Assembly: GCA_010093605.1 (NCBI GenBank)
Contig: MU004185.1
Span: 455,334-519,333, forward strand
DNA length: 64,000 nt
Reading direction: 5' to 3'
From: Lophium mytilinum
Lineage: Eukaryota; Ascomycota; Dothideomycetes; Mytilinidiales; Mytilinidiaceae
Shown: piece by piece, positions 20,018 to 30,685 of the stretch
How positions within the stretch are numbered: the stretch's first letter is position 1
Layout of the letters: each line of letters opens with the position of its first letter
The notes under the pieces: model-generated
What the model saw: the letters and a program-made list of their open reading frames with translations, nothing else
Told to the model about the DNA's origin: nothing
Databases searched by the model: none
Made by a program: the position numbers and the translations under genes

Positions 20018-22825
20018 ATGGCGTCCAACCTCTTCGTCCGCGTACGCTGTCTCCCGCTGCAATGCCCCCAGTCCATGCTAACTCGCGCGCAGGCGGACCT
20101 CAAAAACGCAGACAACTCGGGCGCCAACCAAAACAAGTCCAACTCGGCCTCGTCGCTCGTGTCCACCCTCATCCCGGCCTTCTTGATCGCCCTCGTCTTC
20201 GTCGTGCTGTTTCTCGTTTTCCGTCGCAAGCTGCACCGTCTCTACGCACCCAGGTCCTACGTCGGCAGTCTTGAAGATCGGTACGTGTTGCGCTACGTCA
20301 CAAGATTTCCATCGCTTCGCTAACACCCCCGCAGCCAAAAGACTCCCCAGGCCCAGACGTCGCTCTTCGGATGGATCAAGGACTACCGTAACACCCCCGA
20401 CGAGCTGGTCCTCAATGCCGACTCGCTCGATGGATACCTCTTCCTGCGCTTCACAAAGGTTATGGTGGTCATCTGCTTCGTGGGATGCTGTATCACCTGG
20501 CCCGTTCTGTTTCCTGTCAACATCACCGGTTCGTGCGACTGCCCCGCCCCTGAAATCAAAAACTGACACAATTAGGTGGTGCTGGAAAGAAGCAGTTGGA
20601 CAAATTGTCCTTCTCCAATGTTAACGTCAAGACCCATGCCACGCGCTTCTACGCCCATGCATTGGTCGGCGTTGTTTTCATGAGTGCGGTTATGATAGTC
20701 ATTGCACGCGAATGCTTCTACCTCATCAACCTGCGCAAGGCCTACCTTCTGTCAGCATGGAATGCCAGCCGCATCTCCTCGCGCACCATTCTCTTCACTT
20801 CCGTCCCACAGGCCGACCTCAGCGAGCAAGCTATCAGGGCCAGGTATCCAGGTGCCAGGCAAGTCTGGATCCCAACCGATTGCAAGGAATTGACCAAGCT
20901 TGTCGAAGACCGTGACGATACTGCTATGAAGCTGGAAGGGGGAGAGATCCGACTATCCAAGGACGCCAACGCCAACCGCCTCAAGGCTGAGAAGGGCAAG
21001 AAGCACTACGAGAGCAACGAAGAGGGTGGCTTCCCATACCTAAACCCCAAGGATCGCCCAACCCATAAGCTCAAGTTCCTCATTGGCAAGAAGGTTGACA
21101 CCATTGAATACGGACGGACTCATTTGACCGAGCTTATCCCCAAGGTCCAGGCTGGTCAGGACTCGCATTGGAACGGCAAGGAGAAGCATATCCCCGCTGT
21201 TTTCGTCGAGTTCAACACTCTTACCGAAGCTCAAGCCGCATGGGGCGCCTCGCAGAACAAACTCAACAAGGTCAAAGGAGGTTCGCCGATCGGTCGCCAG
21301 ATGGGTGTCCTTCCCGGAGAAGTCATCTGGAAGAACCTAGGCATGAAGTCCGCCATGGTGACCATCCGACACGCGCTTGCAACGGCCTTCATTGTGATTA
21401 TGATTATTTTCTGGGCTATCCCGGTTGCCATCGTTGGTATCATCTCGAACATCAACAACATTACTGACAAGGTTCATTTCCTCTCGTTCATCAACCATAT
21501 TCCGTCTGTGATTCTAGGTGTTGTTACCGGTCTTCTTCCAGTCGTACTGCTTGCGGTTCTCATGTCGCTAGTACCTGTTATCTGCAGATGTAAGGATTCC
21601 GACACCCCTTTCCTCCTGCACGAGCTAATCTTCAACAGTTGCCGCTAAGCTTGGAGGAGCCATGACCTTGTCTCAAGTCGAACTCCAGTGCCAATCCTGG
21701 TACTTCGCTTTCCAGGTCGTCCAGGTCTTCCTCATCACCACCTTCAGTTCCGCGGCGACTTCCGTCGTTACTAAGATCATTTCAAACCCAGGGTCAGCCC
21801 CCAGCCTGCTCGCGACCAATCTACCATTGGCATCCAACTTCTACATTTCCTATTTCATTCTGCTTGGTCTTAGCTTCAGTTCCAAGGCCCTGTTCAACGC
21901 AGGTGGCTTCGTCATGACCTACGTCTTAGGCCGCTTCTTCATGAAGAATCCCCGCAAGATGTACACCAAGTACATCACTCTCGCTGGCCCCGCTCTAGGT
22001 TCCACCTACCCGGTGTGGACCAACGTGGGCGTCATCGCCATCACATACTCCTGCATCGCCCCGCTCGTCATGGGCTTCGCATTCGTCGGCCTCGCCCTCG
22101 TTTACCTCGCCTTCCGCTACAACTTCCTCTACGTCTTCTCCACCAACATCGACACCAAGGGCGCCACCTACGCCAAAGCCCTGCACCAGCTCAGCACCGG
22201 CGTGTACCTCTCAACCATCTGCCTAATCGGCCTCTTCGCCATCAGCGTCGCCACCAGCCACGCCGCCATCGGCCCCTTAATCATCATGGTTGTCTTCCTC
22301 GCCGTCTGCATCGCCTTCCACGTCTTCCTCAAGATCTCCCTCCGCCCCTTCCTCAACTCCTACGCCGAAACCGACGACGGCATGCCCACCGCCACGCCCG
22401 CTCGTCCCGAGGACAACACCGAAGGCGGCGAATCCCCCAACGAGAAGGGCAGCGAGGTGCAGATGGCCCCGCACGCCTCGGGGGGTTACTCCAAACCCGG
22501 CCTACTCTACCGCCTACTCGCGCCGAAGAAGAAGAGCGTCGAGGCGTGCCGGGCTATGCTGCACGAGGAGCTCAACCGCCCGCTCGCTCCTCTGTCTGCC
22601 GAGGTCGAGAAGAAGGCGTTCTGGAACCCGGCTGTCACGAGCGAGTCGCCGATTCTGTGGATCGTGAAGGACGATATGGGGATTAGCGAGCGTGAGATTA
22701 GGGACACGATTAAGGTGCTACCGATTACGGATGAGGGGGCGCGGTTTGATGAGAAGAATCGCGTGGTGTGGGATGTGGAGAAGCCGAGGGATGTGCCGAT
22801 TTGGGTGGATCATCCGGTCTATTAA
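20018..22825 (+). CDS. CSC1/OSCA/TMEM63-type stress-gated cation channel
   Basis: Fungal member of the calcium-permeable osmosensitive channel family (DUF221; yeast Csc1/Rsn1 relatives), a multi-pass membrane protein opened by membrane tension. Five exons: 20018-20041, 20093-20280, 20335-20528, 20576-21589, 21639-22825; introns 47-54 nt; 868 residues. Exon 1 gives only 8 residues. Features: N-terminal helix (LIPAFLIALVFVVLFLVFRR); the pre-TM segment with FGWIKDYRNTPDE; TM helices around VMVVICFVGCCITWPVLFPV and VVFMSAVMIVIA; a long cytosolic RNA-recognition-like loop (FTSVPQ ... VFVEFNTLTEAQAA); then the conserved pore module including SLVPVICR, SQVELQCQSWYFAFQVVQVFL and GRFFMKNPRKMY. The C-terminal tail is cytosolic. 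It is complete, with family motifs in the usual order. It could equally sit in the plasma or an internal membrane. Confidence 0.92.
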
Positions 22826-23831
22826 GCGGTTTGCGCCGTGGTGGGTGCATCGGTTGGGGTGGGTAATGGTGGGTGAGCGGAGGTAATGGGTGGAAGTGGG
22901 GGAGAAGAAGAAGCGATTTTGACCTTTTAGGAGAGAAAAACATCCGCGCGGGATGACTGGCACGCACTGGAATGGCGGTGTTTGGATATGATACCAGGGT
23001 AGACATTGTTCTGCTTTTATTGCGTAGCGCAGAATTTGACGAGTTTTTGCTTCGTTGGGTTTGAGTCTGAGTTCGCGTGTCTTGATAGAGACTGGTGACT
23101 TAGCTTGAAGTGTATGTCGTTGTTACTGCAGACGGTTGAATTGGCACACAAAAACGTTACTGCTGCCTCTCGCTTAGCCCTGATCACGTGCTTATCACTC
23201 CATTTATAGCCTAGCGCCATATCTGAACTTCTACTTCGACTATAAAATCTCCCCTCCCCTCATTCTTCCTCCCAGCAGGAAGGAACTCTAGGACGATCAA
23301 AAGCTCTAGAGGTGGAAGACCATGGCTGCTCGTGCAGATCTGGTCCAAACATATAAAAGGTGTGGGGACCTCTGGCGATGTGTCTGGCATCTGGAGGAGG
23401 AAGGGGATGGCTGTGCTACGGAAGCTCAAAAACATCGAGAATGGATGTATCCCATGTCGAGTGTAAAAACAGTCAAGTATGGGCTATGATGGGGGGTTGG
23501 TTGTTGGGTGCAATAAAAAAACAACAGAATAGCCAATGGAGGGGGTTTGCTAGTAGATGGTGGTGCTCTGCACTAACACTATGTGGCGATGGTGGGTATG
23601 AGGGTCGGAACTGCTTAAGAGGTATCGCTGTAGAGACGCGGTGGCCGTCAGCATCACTGCTGCACGACAGGATGCCGAGTCTGTAGATTGCAGGCCGTAG
23701 CGTCTGATATTAGGTGGAAGGCTACTCTAATATACAGGAATGGACCTAAGTTTGCTACCGTGATTGCTTGCTGTGGTGATTGTCCTAATCCAACAGAGTC
23801 CACCAGATCCATGAGTCGCAACTGACTCCCG

Positions 23832-24050
23832 TTTTGATCCCACCACACCTCCACCCATGGCTGTTGTTGCTGCGTCTTTTGCGCCACCACATGAAGAGTT
23901 GTAGTAGGTCTTTTGATCCCCGCCACACTTCCCCCCATCCAGATCTTCGCTCTTCTGTTTGCTCCACCACATGGCTTTCTTGTGTCTTTCCTTTTGATCC
24001 TCCATTCCCTCCACCGACCACCAGCCCCACGAGCCATTGGTCGAGCCCAT
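23832..24050. repeat. About 80-bp imperfect tandem repeat, 2.7 copies
   Basis: Units begin with TTTTGATCC at 23832, 23911 and 23992. Each continues with a C-rich CCACAC/CCACCC block, and the first two later carry a CCACCACATG block. Spacing is 79 and 81 bp. The copies have diverged. Confidence 0.75.
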
Positions 24051-24190
24051 ATATGCTTTTGCTCATGAAGGAGAGGGGTGTGATTGTGTTGAACTCCTCA
24101 GAACTTTCCTCCCTGTCGACTTCGCTTCCTGCGCAGAAGTCCTCCTTATATACCCCAAGCGAAACGACGCCGCGGGGGCTGATTCAGCGG

Positions 24191-24250
24191 TCATGTGTGC
24201 GTTGTTGGTGTCATGTGCGCGCTGTTGGAGTCATGTGCGCGCTGTTGGAG
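24191..24250. repeat. 20-bp tandem repeat, 3 copies
   Basis: TCATGTGCGCGCTGTTGGAG occurs twice in perfect form (24211-24250), preceded by a copy with three changes (24191-24210). It begins about 140 bp after the 80-bp array. Confidence 0.9.
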
Positions 24251-25435
24251 TCGTGTGGCTCACGTATCAGCGTGATGGGTTGGGGTATAAAAATCTTTCG
24301 TCGACTCTCGATCTCAAGGAATCAAGGGTTTGCAGTCTTTTCTTCGAAACACCTGAGGAAGTTCATTGATGGTGAAGTTGCAACAATGCACTGGCGCCCT
24401 TCACGCGTGTTGTCAAAAAGGCAAAGAAATGGACATTATGAGCGGGGTGGAGTGGGAGAGGTTGAACTGCCTCAATAACGCGGTACAATGGAGCTGGAGG
24501 AGTGTTGAGCGGAGGGGAGGGGCGGATCAACAATCGTTCCATCAAAGTCCGATGGTCTGGTATTCTGGGAATGTGGAAGAAAGGTGGGCGAGATTGCGGC
24601 GTGATGATGATGTTCAGGACTAGGGAGATACGAAGACGCGTAGCATAGCTACGGGCTATATCAAAACGTAAGCAAGTGGTTTAGATGATAAGGAGACTGC
24701 GACTATAGTGGACGCCGGCTTTATGGAAGACTGCTGCACAGCATCACTATTTAGTCAAGTCGTCCGGCTCTCTCAAGGCCTCCGCCCTTGTCTCCTTTCG
24801 TGACCGAGTTTTGAAGTCCATCTCCGAAGAAACAATCCCCATTACTCATTTTCTGACCCTTTGTTGATCTCCCCAATCAATCCATCGTCCAGGCTGAACG
24901 GAGGTTTGAAACTCCCAAACCTCCATGGTACTTTTGCACGTCCACTTCTGCACCACACTCCCAACCCATGAGAAAGGAAACGAGCAGTGAAGAGCGACGG
25001 GGTTTTTATAGGTAGGATATGAGGGCTGAGGTTGTAACGTGGTGATCATGTGAAAGGTCACTTGTCACTATCCGTGCGCAAGATATTGTAACCCCTCCCA
25101 CACTTAGACGACTTCCGATTGATAAAGTAGATGAGATCGGATGCTCTGTGATCTCCGCAATTCGTTTCATAGTATGGAAGCTTGTGCTGTAACATGTTCC
25201 TATCCTAACTAGTCTGATGCTTTCTTTCTGAGAGTAGTCAGAACCCTCAAGTTTGGATGAAGCAGGTCTTGAACGACGAATACGGTACTTAGACCCAGGT
25301 TAAGACGAATATCCTCGGTTCTTATTTAGACCACGAGCTTGGTCTGATTCTAGCAACGCTATATGCAAGTCATCTACACCCTTTTGTGCTTACCATTAGA
25401 CGTCAAAGTCGTAATTACATTCATCCCCTGCCTAC

Positions 25436-26744
25436 CTACTTCCTCCTGCTCTCTACTGCCTCCCTCAGCACAGCGATGACCTGACTCGGATCGCTGGCGC
25501 CAAAGACAGCACTACCAGCCACGATTACGTTCGCACCAGCGTCGGCGGCTTGCGGGATCGTTTTCTCAGATAGCCCGCCGTCGACTTCGATGTGCAGCTC
25601 TGGATACTTGGCGCGTAGAGCAGAGACTTTGGGAAGCTCCGAGGCCATGAAGGATTGGCCACCGAAGCCCGGCTCAACAGTCATTATCAGAACCATCTAA
25701 AAGACATTAGTTGCTGTATTGGAAAAGCGATTGCCAAGTAGCGTGAGAGTGGACTGAGAGACAGAGCGACCCCGCGAAATAGAGCCAGTGGCAATAGAAC
25801 GGACACGCGACAGTGAGGAGACTTCGGGAGTCTTCTCCGACGATGAGTGAGTCTCGAACACCCCTAATCTTAAGCGCCGCCTCGTCGACGCGCCCACGCT
25901 GTCACGCGTGCCCCACCGAAGCCTCATCTTCGAACGAAACCCTCAACTTCAGCATTGACGCCGAGCTCCATTCATCTCGCCACTGCGCGTGAGTCACGGA
26001 AGATGCTCAATCTGTAACACTCACATCGGGTCGTTCTTTGTCCACTGGGTTCTCTATTATGTCCCACAGCACGTCGACGGATGTGCTGGGTTTTATGGCG
26101 ATACCTGCCTGTATTCCGAGGCTATGGATATACTTGATCAGTTCTTTGGGGGAGGTTTTCGAGTCGGAGGTTCCCGAGGGCGACTCGGCAGCTGTGGAGA
26201 AGGCGGCTTCGTAGTGGAAGCAGTAGAGGTCGCAGCCGGCGTCCTTGAAGTCTCGAACCCATCTCTTCGGCTAGTGCAAGTCAGCAGGCGTGTCATGTAT
26301 ATTGAGGCGGTGAGGGTAGCGAGAGTGTATCGGTAGAGCAGCGAGGGCGGGTCCCAGGCGCTCGCGACATTGCGATGAGGCGGTAATGCAGGTGACCCGA
26401 CAAGCTTCAATATGACGGCAGTGCAGAAGGGGATTGCCACGGCCTAGGCTTACCTCAGCTATCATCATGTGGCAGTCAAAGGTCCCCTTTCCGTAAGCGC
26501 TGGTAGGGCGGGCAACGTGCGGGCGGATCTTGGTTACTACGGGGGCGCCAAAGGTCATGTTCGGCACGAAGTGGCCGTCCATGATATCCACCTGAGGCTG
26601 TTAGCGGGCATGGCATGCAGGACACGCAGGAACGCCTACATGAAGCCAATCGGCGCCTTGGGCGATGGTGTCGGAGCATGCCTTGCCCAGGGCTCCAAAG
26701 TCGGCGGAGAGGATCGAGGGCGCGATGATGGCGGGGGGAGACAT
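25436..26744 (-). CDS. Ribulose-5-phosphate 3-epimerase
   Basis: Cytosolic pentose-phosphate-pathway enzyme interconverting ribulose 5-phosphate and xylulose 5-phosphate. Four phase-0 exons on the minus strand: 26744-26640, 26591-26454, 26270-26025, 25696-25436; 249 residues, slightly longer than the ~228 of animal enzymes. Family blocks in order: [14 protein letters not shown] (substrate Ser and catalytic Asp region), [23 protein letters not shown] joined to PKRWV (metal-binding His), [29 protein letters not shown] and IEVDGGL, with [14 protein letters not shown] at the phosphate site. Introns are 48, 183 and 328 nt, the last two long for this genome, yet nothing is missing from the protein at those junctions. 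The start is confirmed by the conserved N-terminus. The promoter region is shared head to head with the methyltransferase-domain gene. Confidence 0.95.
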
Positions 26745-28048
26745 GGTGGGGGTGAGGCTGTGACGGGCGGGTGATACGGGGTGCAATTGGTGCAGGGCGG
26801 GTCACAAAAGGGGTCGCAAGGCGGCGGCTGGGCGAGGGTGAGGAAATTGAATTGGGCGAGTTCACGATGCAGGCTTGGTGTTTTCAAGATGACCTCACCC
26901 TCGTCGGCGGGCTGTCACGCTCGTTCCGAACCTGGAGCTGTTGCAGATCGGCATCCCGACTTGGCAAGGCTGAGGAGCAGCCGACCTCGACTCGGGAGCT
27001 ACCTCCTCCTCGGGCCTAGGAGCCAACACCACATGCGTCCAACTCGCACCCTTCACCACTGCATACAGTGCATCTGCAGCACCCTCGATCTGGCATATCG
27101 AGCCTTCCGACGCTGCCGTTCCACGTTTGGCACCCGCTGGCCACTCGCTGCCACTGCCGGCTTCGTTTCGCCGGCTTGTCTCATAATGGGCATCGTCGAG
27201 GCGGGTCGAAACACTCGACAGCGGGCTATGGACAGTCCATATATTGAATGCGAAACTGCGGCGGAGGCTGTGAAGAGGGTCGAAACGGGCACGCGCGCCC
27301 TTGTTTCTTGCTGGAGGCTCGATACTTTAATGCCAGCTGCAGCATGGCGTTGGCGCGGCCTCATTGGACGGGCGTGCATCCTCTAACCGCTGGCTCGCTG
27401 TTTATAGACATGGCCAAGGCTTCTCACCAGCGCTTCCACTCTCCTTCGCCTGCTTTTCCATGCCAATCGCCGGGCGAACCGCCTCGATGGATGCGCCCCA
27501 TGGCCAAAGCAGCCAGCGCGTCGCCCATGAGGAGCCCTCTCGTCGCCCTCATTGGCAGCCCGTCCAATTGCGCTGCTGAACCGGCGGTCACAATGTCGTG
27601 GCCCATCCCAAAGCGCCCGCCGTCCGGTCCAGCCGCCTGTGCTGCTTGACCTCCGCTTTTCCACGGCGTAGAACCGCTCGCATCTCGCCACGGGTGCGCC
27701 ACCAGCAATGGCAGGCTCTCAGTGCAAGCTGCGATATAAACCCGCCTGTCCCGTGCCGCGCCCGTTGCCTGTTATTCTTACTGAGCTATTCTCTTCGCTG
27801 TCCCGTTCCATCCGCGTGCCTCTCCCTCTCCCTCCGCCTTCTCAAAGCCTTCGTTGATCGAAGCATCCTCTCCCGACCTATTCATCATTAAGACCGTTGA
27901 CCGGCGCCTGGGTTATTGCCCGTTAATAACTGTTGCATTCTCAAGCCCCTGTTTATAGCACCCCAACACCAACTCCGCCCATCCCAGCACTCCGGTTTTC
28001 GACGTATCCGAACTTTTAATAGACGAGGCGAAGCTCACCTCCGACAAT
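26745..28048. other. Divergent promoter region
   Basis: 1.3 kb between the divergently transcribed epimerase gene and the methyltransferase-domain gene. GC-rich with many short opposing frames (for example 27053-27379 minus, 27248-27649 plus), none supported. The last 300 bases are CT-rich leader. Confidence 0.45.
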
Positions 28049-30685
28049 ATGAATGTAGACATACTCTCTTCTGCAACATACCAACCCGGCCTTACAGCTT
28101 CCGACTTCCCCCGTTCTCCGCTGGCTCGGAGCAACGATCTTAATACAATAGTCGAGGACGACTCCGCCGTGCCCCGTTACTATTTCGCGCCAAGATATTC
28201 CACCGACTCTATGGCAGACTCAGCCTTCTCACCACAAGCTGCCATGCTCTCGCCCGTCTACTCAGAAGACTTTCCCACCCCGAGAGCCAATCAATCCTAC
28301 AGCAGCAACATGCAAAGCCCTGCCGAATCCGAGTTTGACGACCTATACGACATTTCGGATGACGAGTCTGAACTCGAAGTGCCCTTGATCTGTTCGAATT
28401 CGGTAAAGAAGACAACAGTACGGACGAATCGAAGCCGATATCCCTCTCTCGTCATCCCGTCACCGTCGGCCTGGCCTACCATTGAGAAGCTCAAGAGTGC
28501 CATGTCTCCGGTTGCACCGACACCTACTCAACTCCTGTCGCCCTCTGCCAATATTCTTAACATGCTTGCTGCCCGCAGCCTTCAGGTACCAGCATCCAGT
28601 GCCACACCATCCTTGGACGGCAGCATGACCTCAGAAGAGATGGAGCATCTCAGTTGCCCATCGACCCCAGATATGGCAATGGCTGGTCGAATCGACGTCT
28701 CAGACGAAGATGTCAACGCCTGGCTACCTCCAGTCCAGCTACATCCCCAAGCTTTCGAGACTCTCCAGCATCTACGCCATCTGACTCGGGACGAACACGA
28801 AGAACACCACGAGGTGACCCAATTGATTGAGATCCCTGAGGGCGAAATGACGGAGGTCATGCGTCCACAGCTGTCTCTTTCCGTCGACGGCCTCAACTCG
28901 CCAGAGCAACACGCTGACTGGGGAAGCGAGCCCGTGTCAGCTCTGTCAATTCCCTCACCTGGTGGATTCTTCTCCTCCCTTGAAGCCACCACCCGACACA
29001 CCTGGACTATCCCCAACCCAGAAAGTCTCATGCCCACAACTACCATTGCGGAAAGATTCTACAACGTTCCCTGGGACGCAACACGTGATAGCATCATCGA
29101 ACAATCAGTCACGCTTGTTGGATCAACTGTTGCTGGCACTGACGGGCCTCCTACTGCTAAGCCTGCAGCTCTGCATGGCGAAGAGGAGGTCGAGGTCGAG
29201 GTCAAGGAAATAAACCCCAGTAAAACCGTGTTCCAATACAATGAAAAGTACCACGATGAACTGGAGAAGATGGCAGGTGCCAATAAAGACCGCACTTCAG
29301 ACTGGCTAACCGAGCAAGACGAACTCCTATCGATGCTGCGAGATATGAACCTGCCAGCCAAGACTATCACCCCCGCTCACAGCCGTGGAAACTCATTAGA
29401 CAAGTCGCCCAAGAAATCAGTGAGATTCCAGGAGGAGGAAGTGGAAGAGTCAATCGAGGAGGACGACGATAAGCCAAAGAAGACCGTCACCTACGTTCAG
29501 GGTTTTGAGCACCTTCGAAACCGCGGACAGAAGGGTGACGCATTCATCCATCGTCAGACTCGCGCCGAGGCCATGCACATTCAAAGAAGATGCATGCCTC
29601 AAGTCCACCGCGACCAACTCCTTGGCAAATTTGAACTCACCAACCCAGTGCGGCCATCTCCGCCACGACCTGTCTCGTCTTTCTACACCGAAGACCCGAC
29701 AGTGTTGAAAGAGCGCATCGCACGTGCTCAGATGGAACGACAAGCGCTTGACCAAATGTCGCCCGTGACATGGGTCCTGCAAGCACAGAAAACACTCAAC
29801 GGTGGTAAGCTACTCAGCGCACCAGCGTGGAAATCGCTCTCTCACATCCGATCACCTCGCATCCTCGACGTCGGCGGCCAACCAACCTGCGACTGGGCCT
29901 GGCAACTCGCCTTCGACCACCCCCGCTCAACCGTCACCACCGTCTTCCCCCCGGGCCACAACCTAACCGCCTCAACGGTCCAAGGCCCTACCAACCACAA
30001 GCAAATGCCCGTCCCCAACCTCTGGACCCTCCCCTTCCCCACCGGCGCCTTCGACGTCGTGTCCGCCCGCAGCCTATACGCGCTGCTCAAGACCGACAAG
30101 CCCCTCGGCCGCGCGCTCGACGAGTACGACCTCTGCCTCGCCGAGTGCTTCCGCGTCCTCAAGCCCGGCGGCTACCTCGACTTCTCCCTGCTCGACTCGG
30201 ACATCATCCGCCCCGGGCGCCAGGCGCAAGCCATGGGCGTCGAGTTCGGCTTCAACCTCAAAACCCGCGGCTACGACCCCCAGCCCACCAAGACGTTCCT
30301 GCCGCGGCTCCGCAAGGCGGGTTTCGCGGACGTGCAGCGCGCGTGGATGATCCTGCCGATGGGCAAGCCGGCCGCGAACTGGCGCGATACGCTGCCCGTG
30401 GGTGTGGATGCAAAGGCGCCGGAGAAGAGTATTGGCCCGGACGGCGAGGTGGAGGTTGCGGTGGCGGAGGTGTTGGGCTCGACGGCGAATGCGGCGAATT
30501 TGACGGGGACGGTGGGTGCGTGGGCGTGGGAGAAGTGGATGCTGAAGCTGCAGGTGGAGATGGGGAAGGAGGAGGAGAAGCTGCTTGAGGGCGTTGTGCA
30601 GGTGCTTGAGGAGGGCGCGAAGGATGGGGCCGGGTGGAGGAGTTTGACGGGGTGGGCGAGGAAGCCGGCGGTGGCGCGGAAGTGA
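28049..30685 (+). CDS. Large protein with C-terminal SAM-methyltransferase-like domain
   Basis: Single exon, 878 residues. The first ~570 residues are a low-complexity Ser/Pro/acidic region without recognised domains; it contains EEVEVEVKE and a KSVRF element before an EEEVEESIEEDDD run, so likely disordered and possibly phosphorylated. From about 600 to 780 there is a class I methyltransferase-like fold: RILDVGGQPTCDWAWQLA in the motif I position, FPTGAFDVVSARSLYALL as motif IV, and AECFRVLKPGGYLDFSLLD as the classic post-motif. Motif I lacks the usual G-x-G-x-G spacing, so SAM binding may be altered. No substrate can be proposed. The last 300 nt are biased to G (GAGG/GGTG-rich), encoding a Val/Glu/Lys helix tail. 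The start is the first ATG in the long frame after a CT-rich leader. Confidence 0.75.
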   Translation: MNVDILSSATYQPGLTASDFPRSPLARSNDLNTIVEDDSAVPRYYFAPRYSTDSMADSAFSPQAAMLSPVYSEDFPTPRANQSYSSNMQSPAESEFDDLYDISDDESELEVPLICSNSVKKTTVRTNRSRYPSLVIPSPSAWPTIEKLKSAMSPVAPTPTQLLSPSANILNMLAARSLQVPASSATPSLDGSMTSEEMEHLSCPSTPDMAMAGRIDVSDEDVNAWLPPVQLHPQAFETLQHLRHLTRDEHEEHHEVTQLIEIPEGEMTEVMRPQLSLSVDGLNSPEQHADWGSEPVSALSIPSPGGFFSSLEATTRHTWTIPNPESLMPTTTIAERFYNVPWDATRDSIIEQSVTLVGSTVAGTDGPPTAKPAALHGEEEVEVEVKEINPSKTVFQYNEKYHDELEKMAGANKDRTSDWLTEQDELLSMLRDMNLPAKTITPAHSRGNSLDKSPKKSVRFQEEEVEESIEEDDDKPKKTVTYVQGFEHLRNRGQKGDAFIHRQTRAEAMHIQRRCMPQVHRDQLLGKFELTNPVRPSPPRPVSSFYTEDPTVLKERIARAQMERQALDQMSPVTWVLQAQKTLNGGKLLSAPAWKSLSHIRSPRILDVGGQPTCDWAWQLAFDHPRSTVTTVFPPGHNLTASTVQGPTNHKQMPVPNLWTLPFPTGAFDVVSARSLYALLKTDKPLGRALDEYDLCLAECFRVLKPGGYLDFSLLDSDIIRPGRQAQAMGVEFGFNLKTRGYDPQPTKTFLPRLRKAGFADVQRAWMILPMGKPAANWRDTLPVGVDAKAPEKSIGPDGEVEVAVAEVLGSTANAANLTGTVGAWAWEKWMLKLQVEMGKEEEKLLEGVVQVLEEGAKDGAGWRSLTGWARKPAVARK

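Larger units (their letters stand above)
22826..25435. other. Intergenic with tandem repeats
   Basis: 2.6 kb between the channel gene and the epimerase gene (the epimerase 3' end lies at 25436). Two tandem arrays are listed separately. Frames on both strands around 23650-24620 are side effects of those repeats (Trp/Gly- or Pro/His-rich composition). No gene is supported. Confidence 0.45.

Noticed and set aside
23654-24066. Trp/Gly-rich minus-strand frames
   Set aside because: They arise from the 80-bp tandem repeat and have no family.
24191-24250. Short regularly repeated units considered as a CRISPR-like array
   Set aside because: Units are directly adjacent with no unique spacers, and this is a eukaryotic genome.
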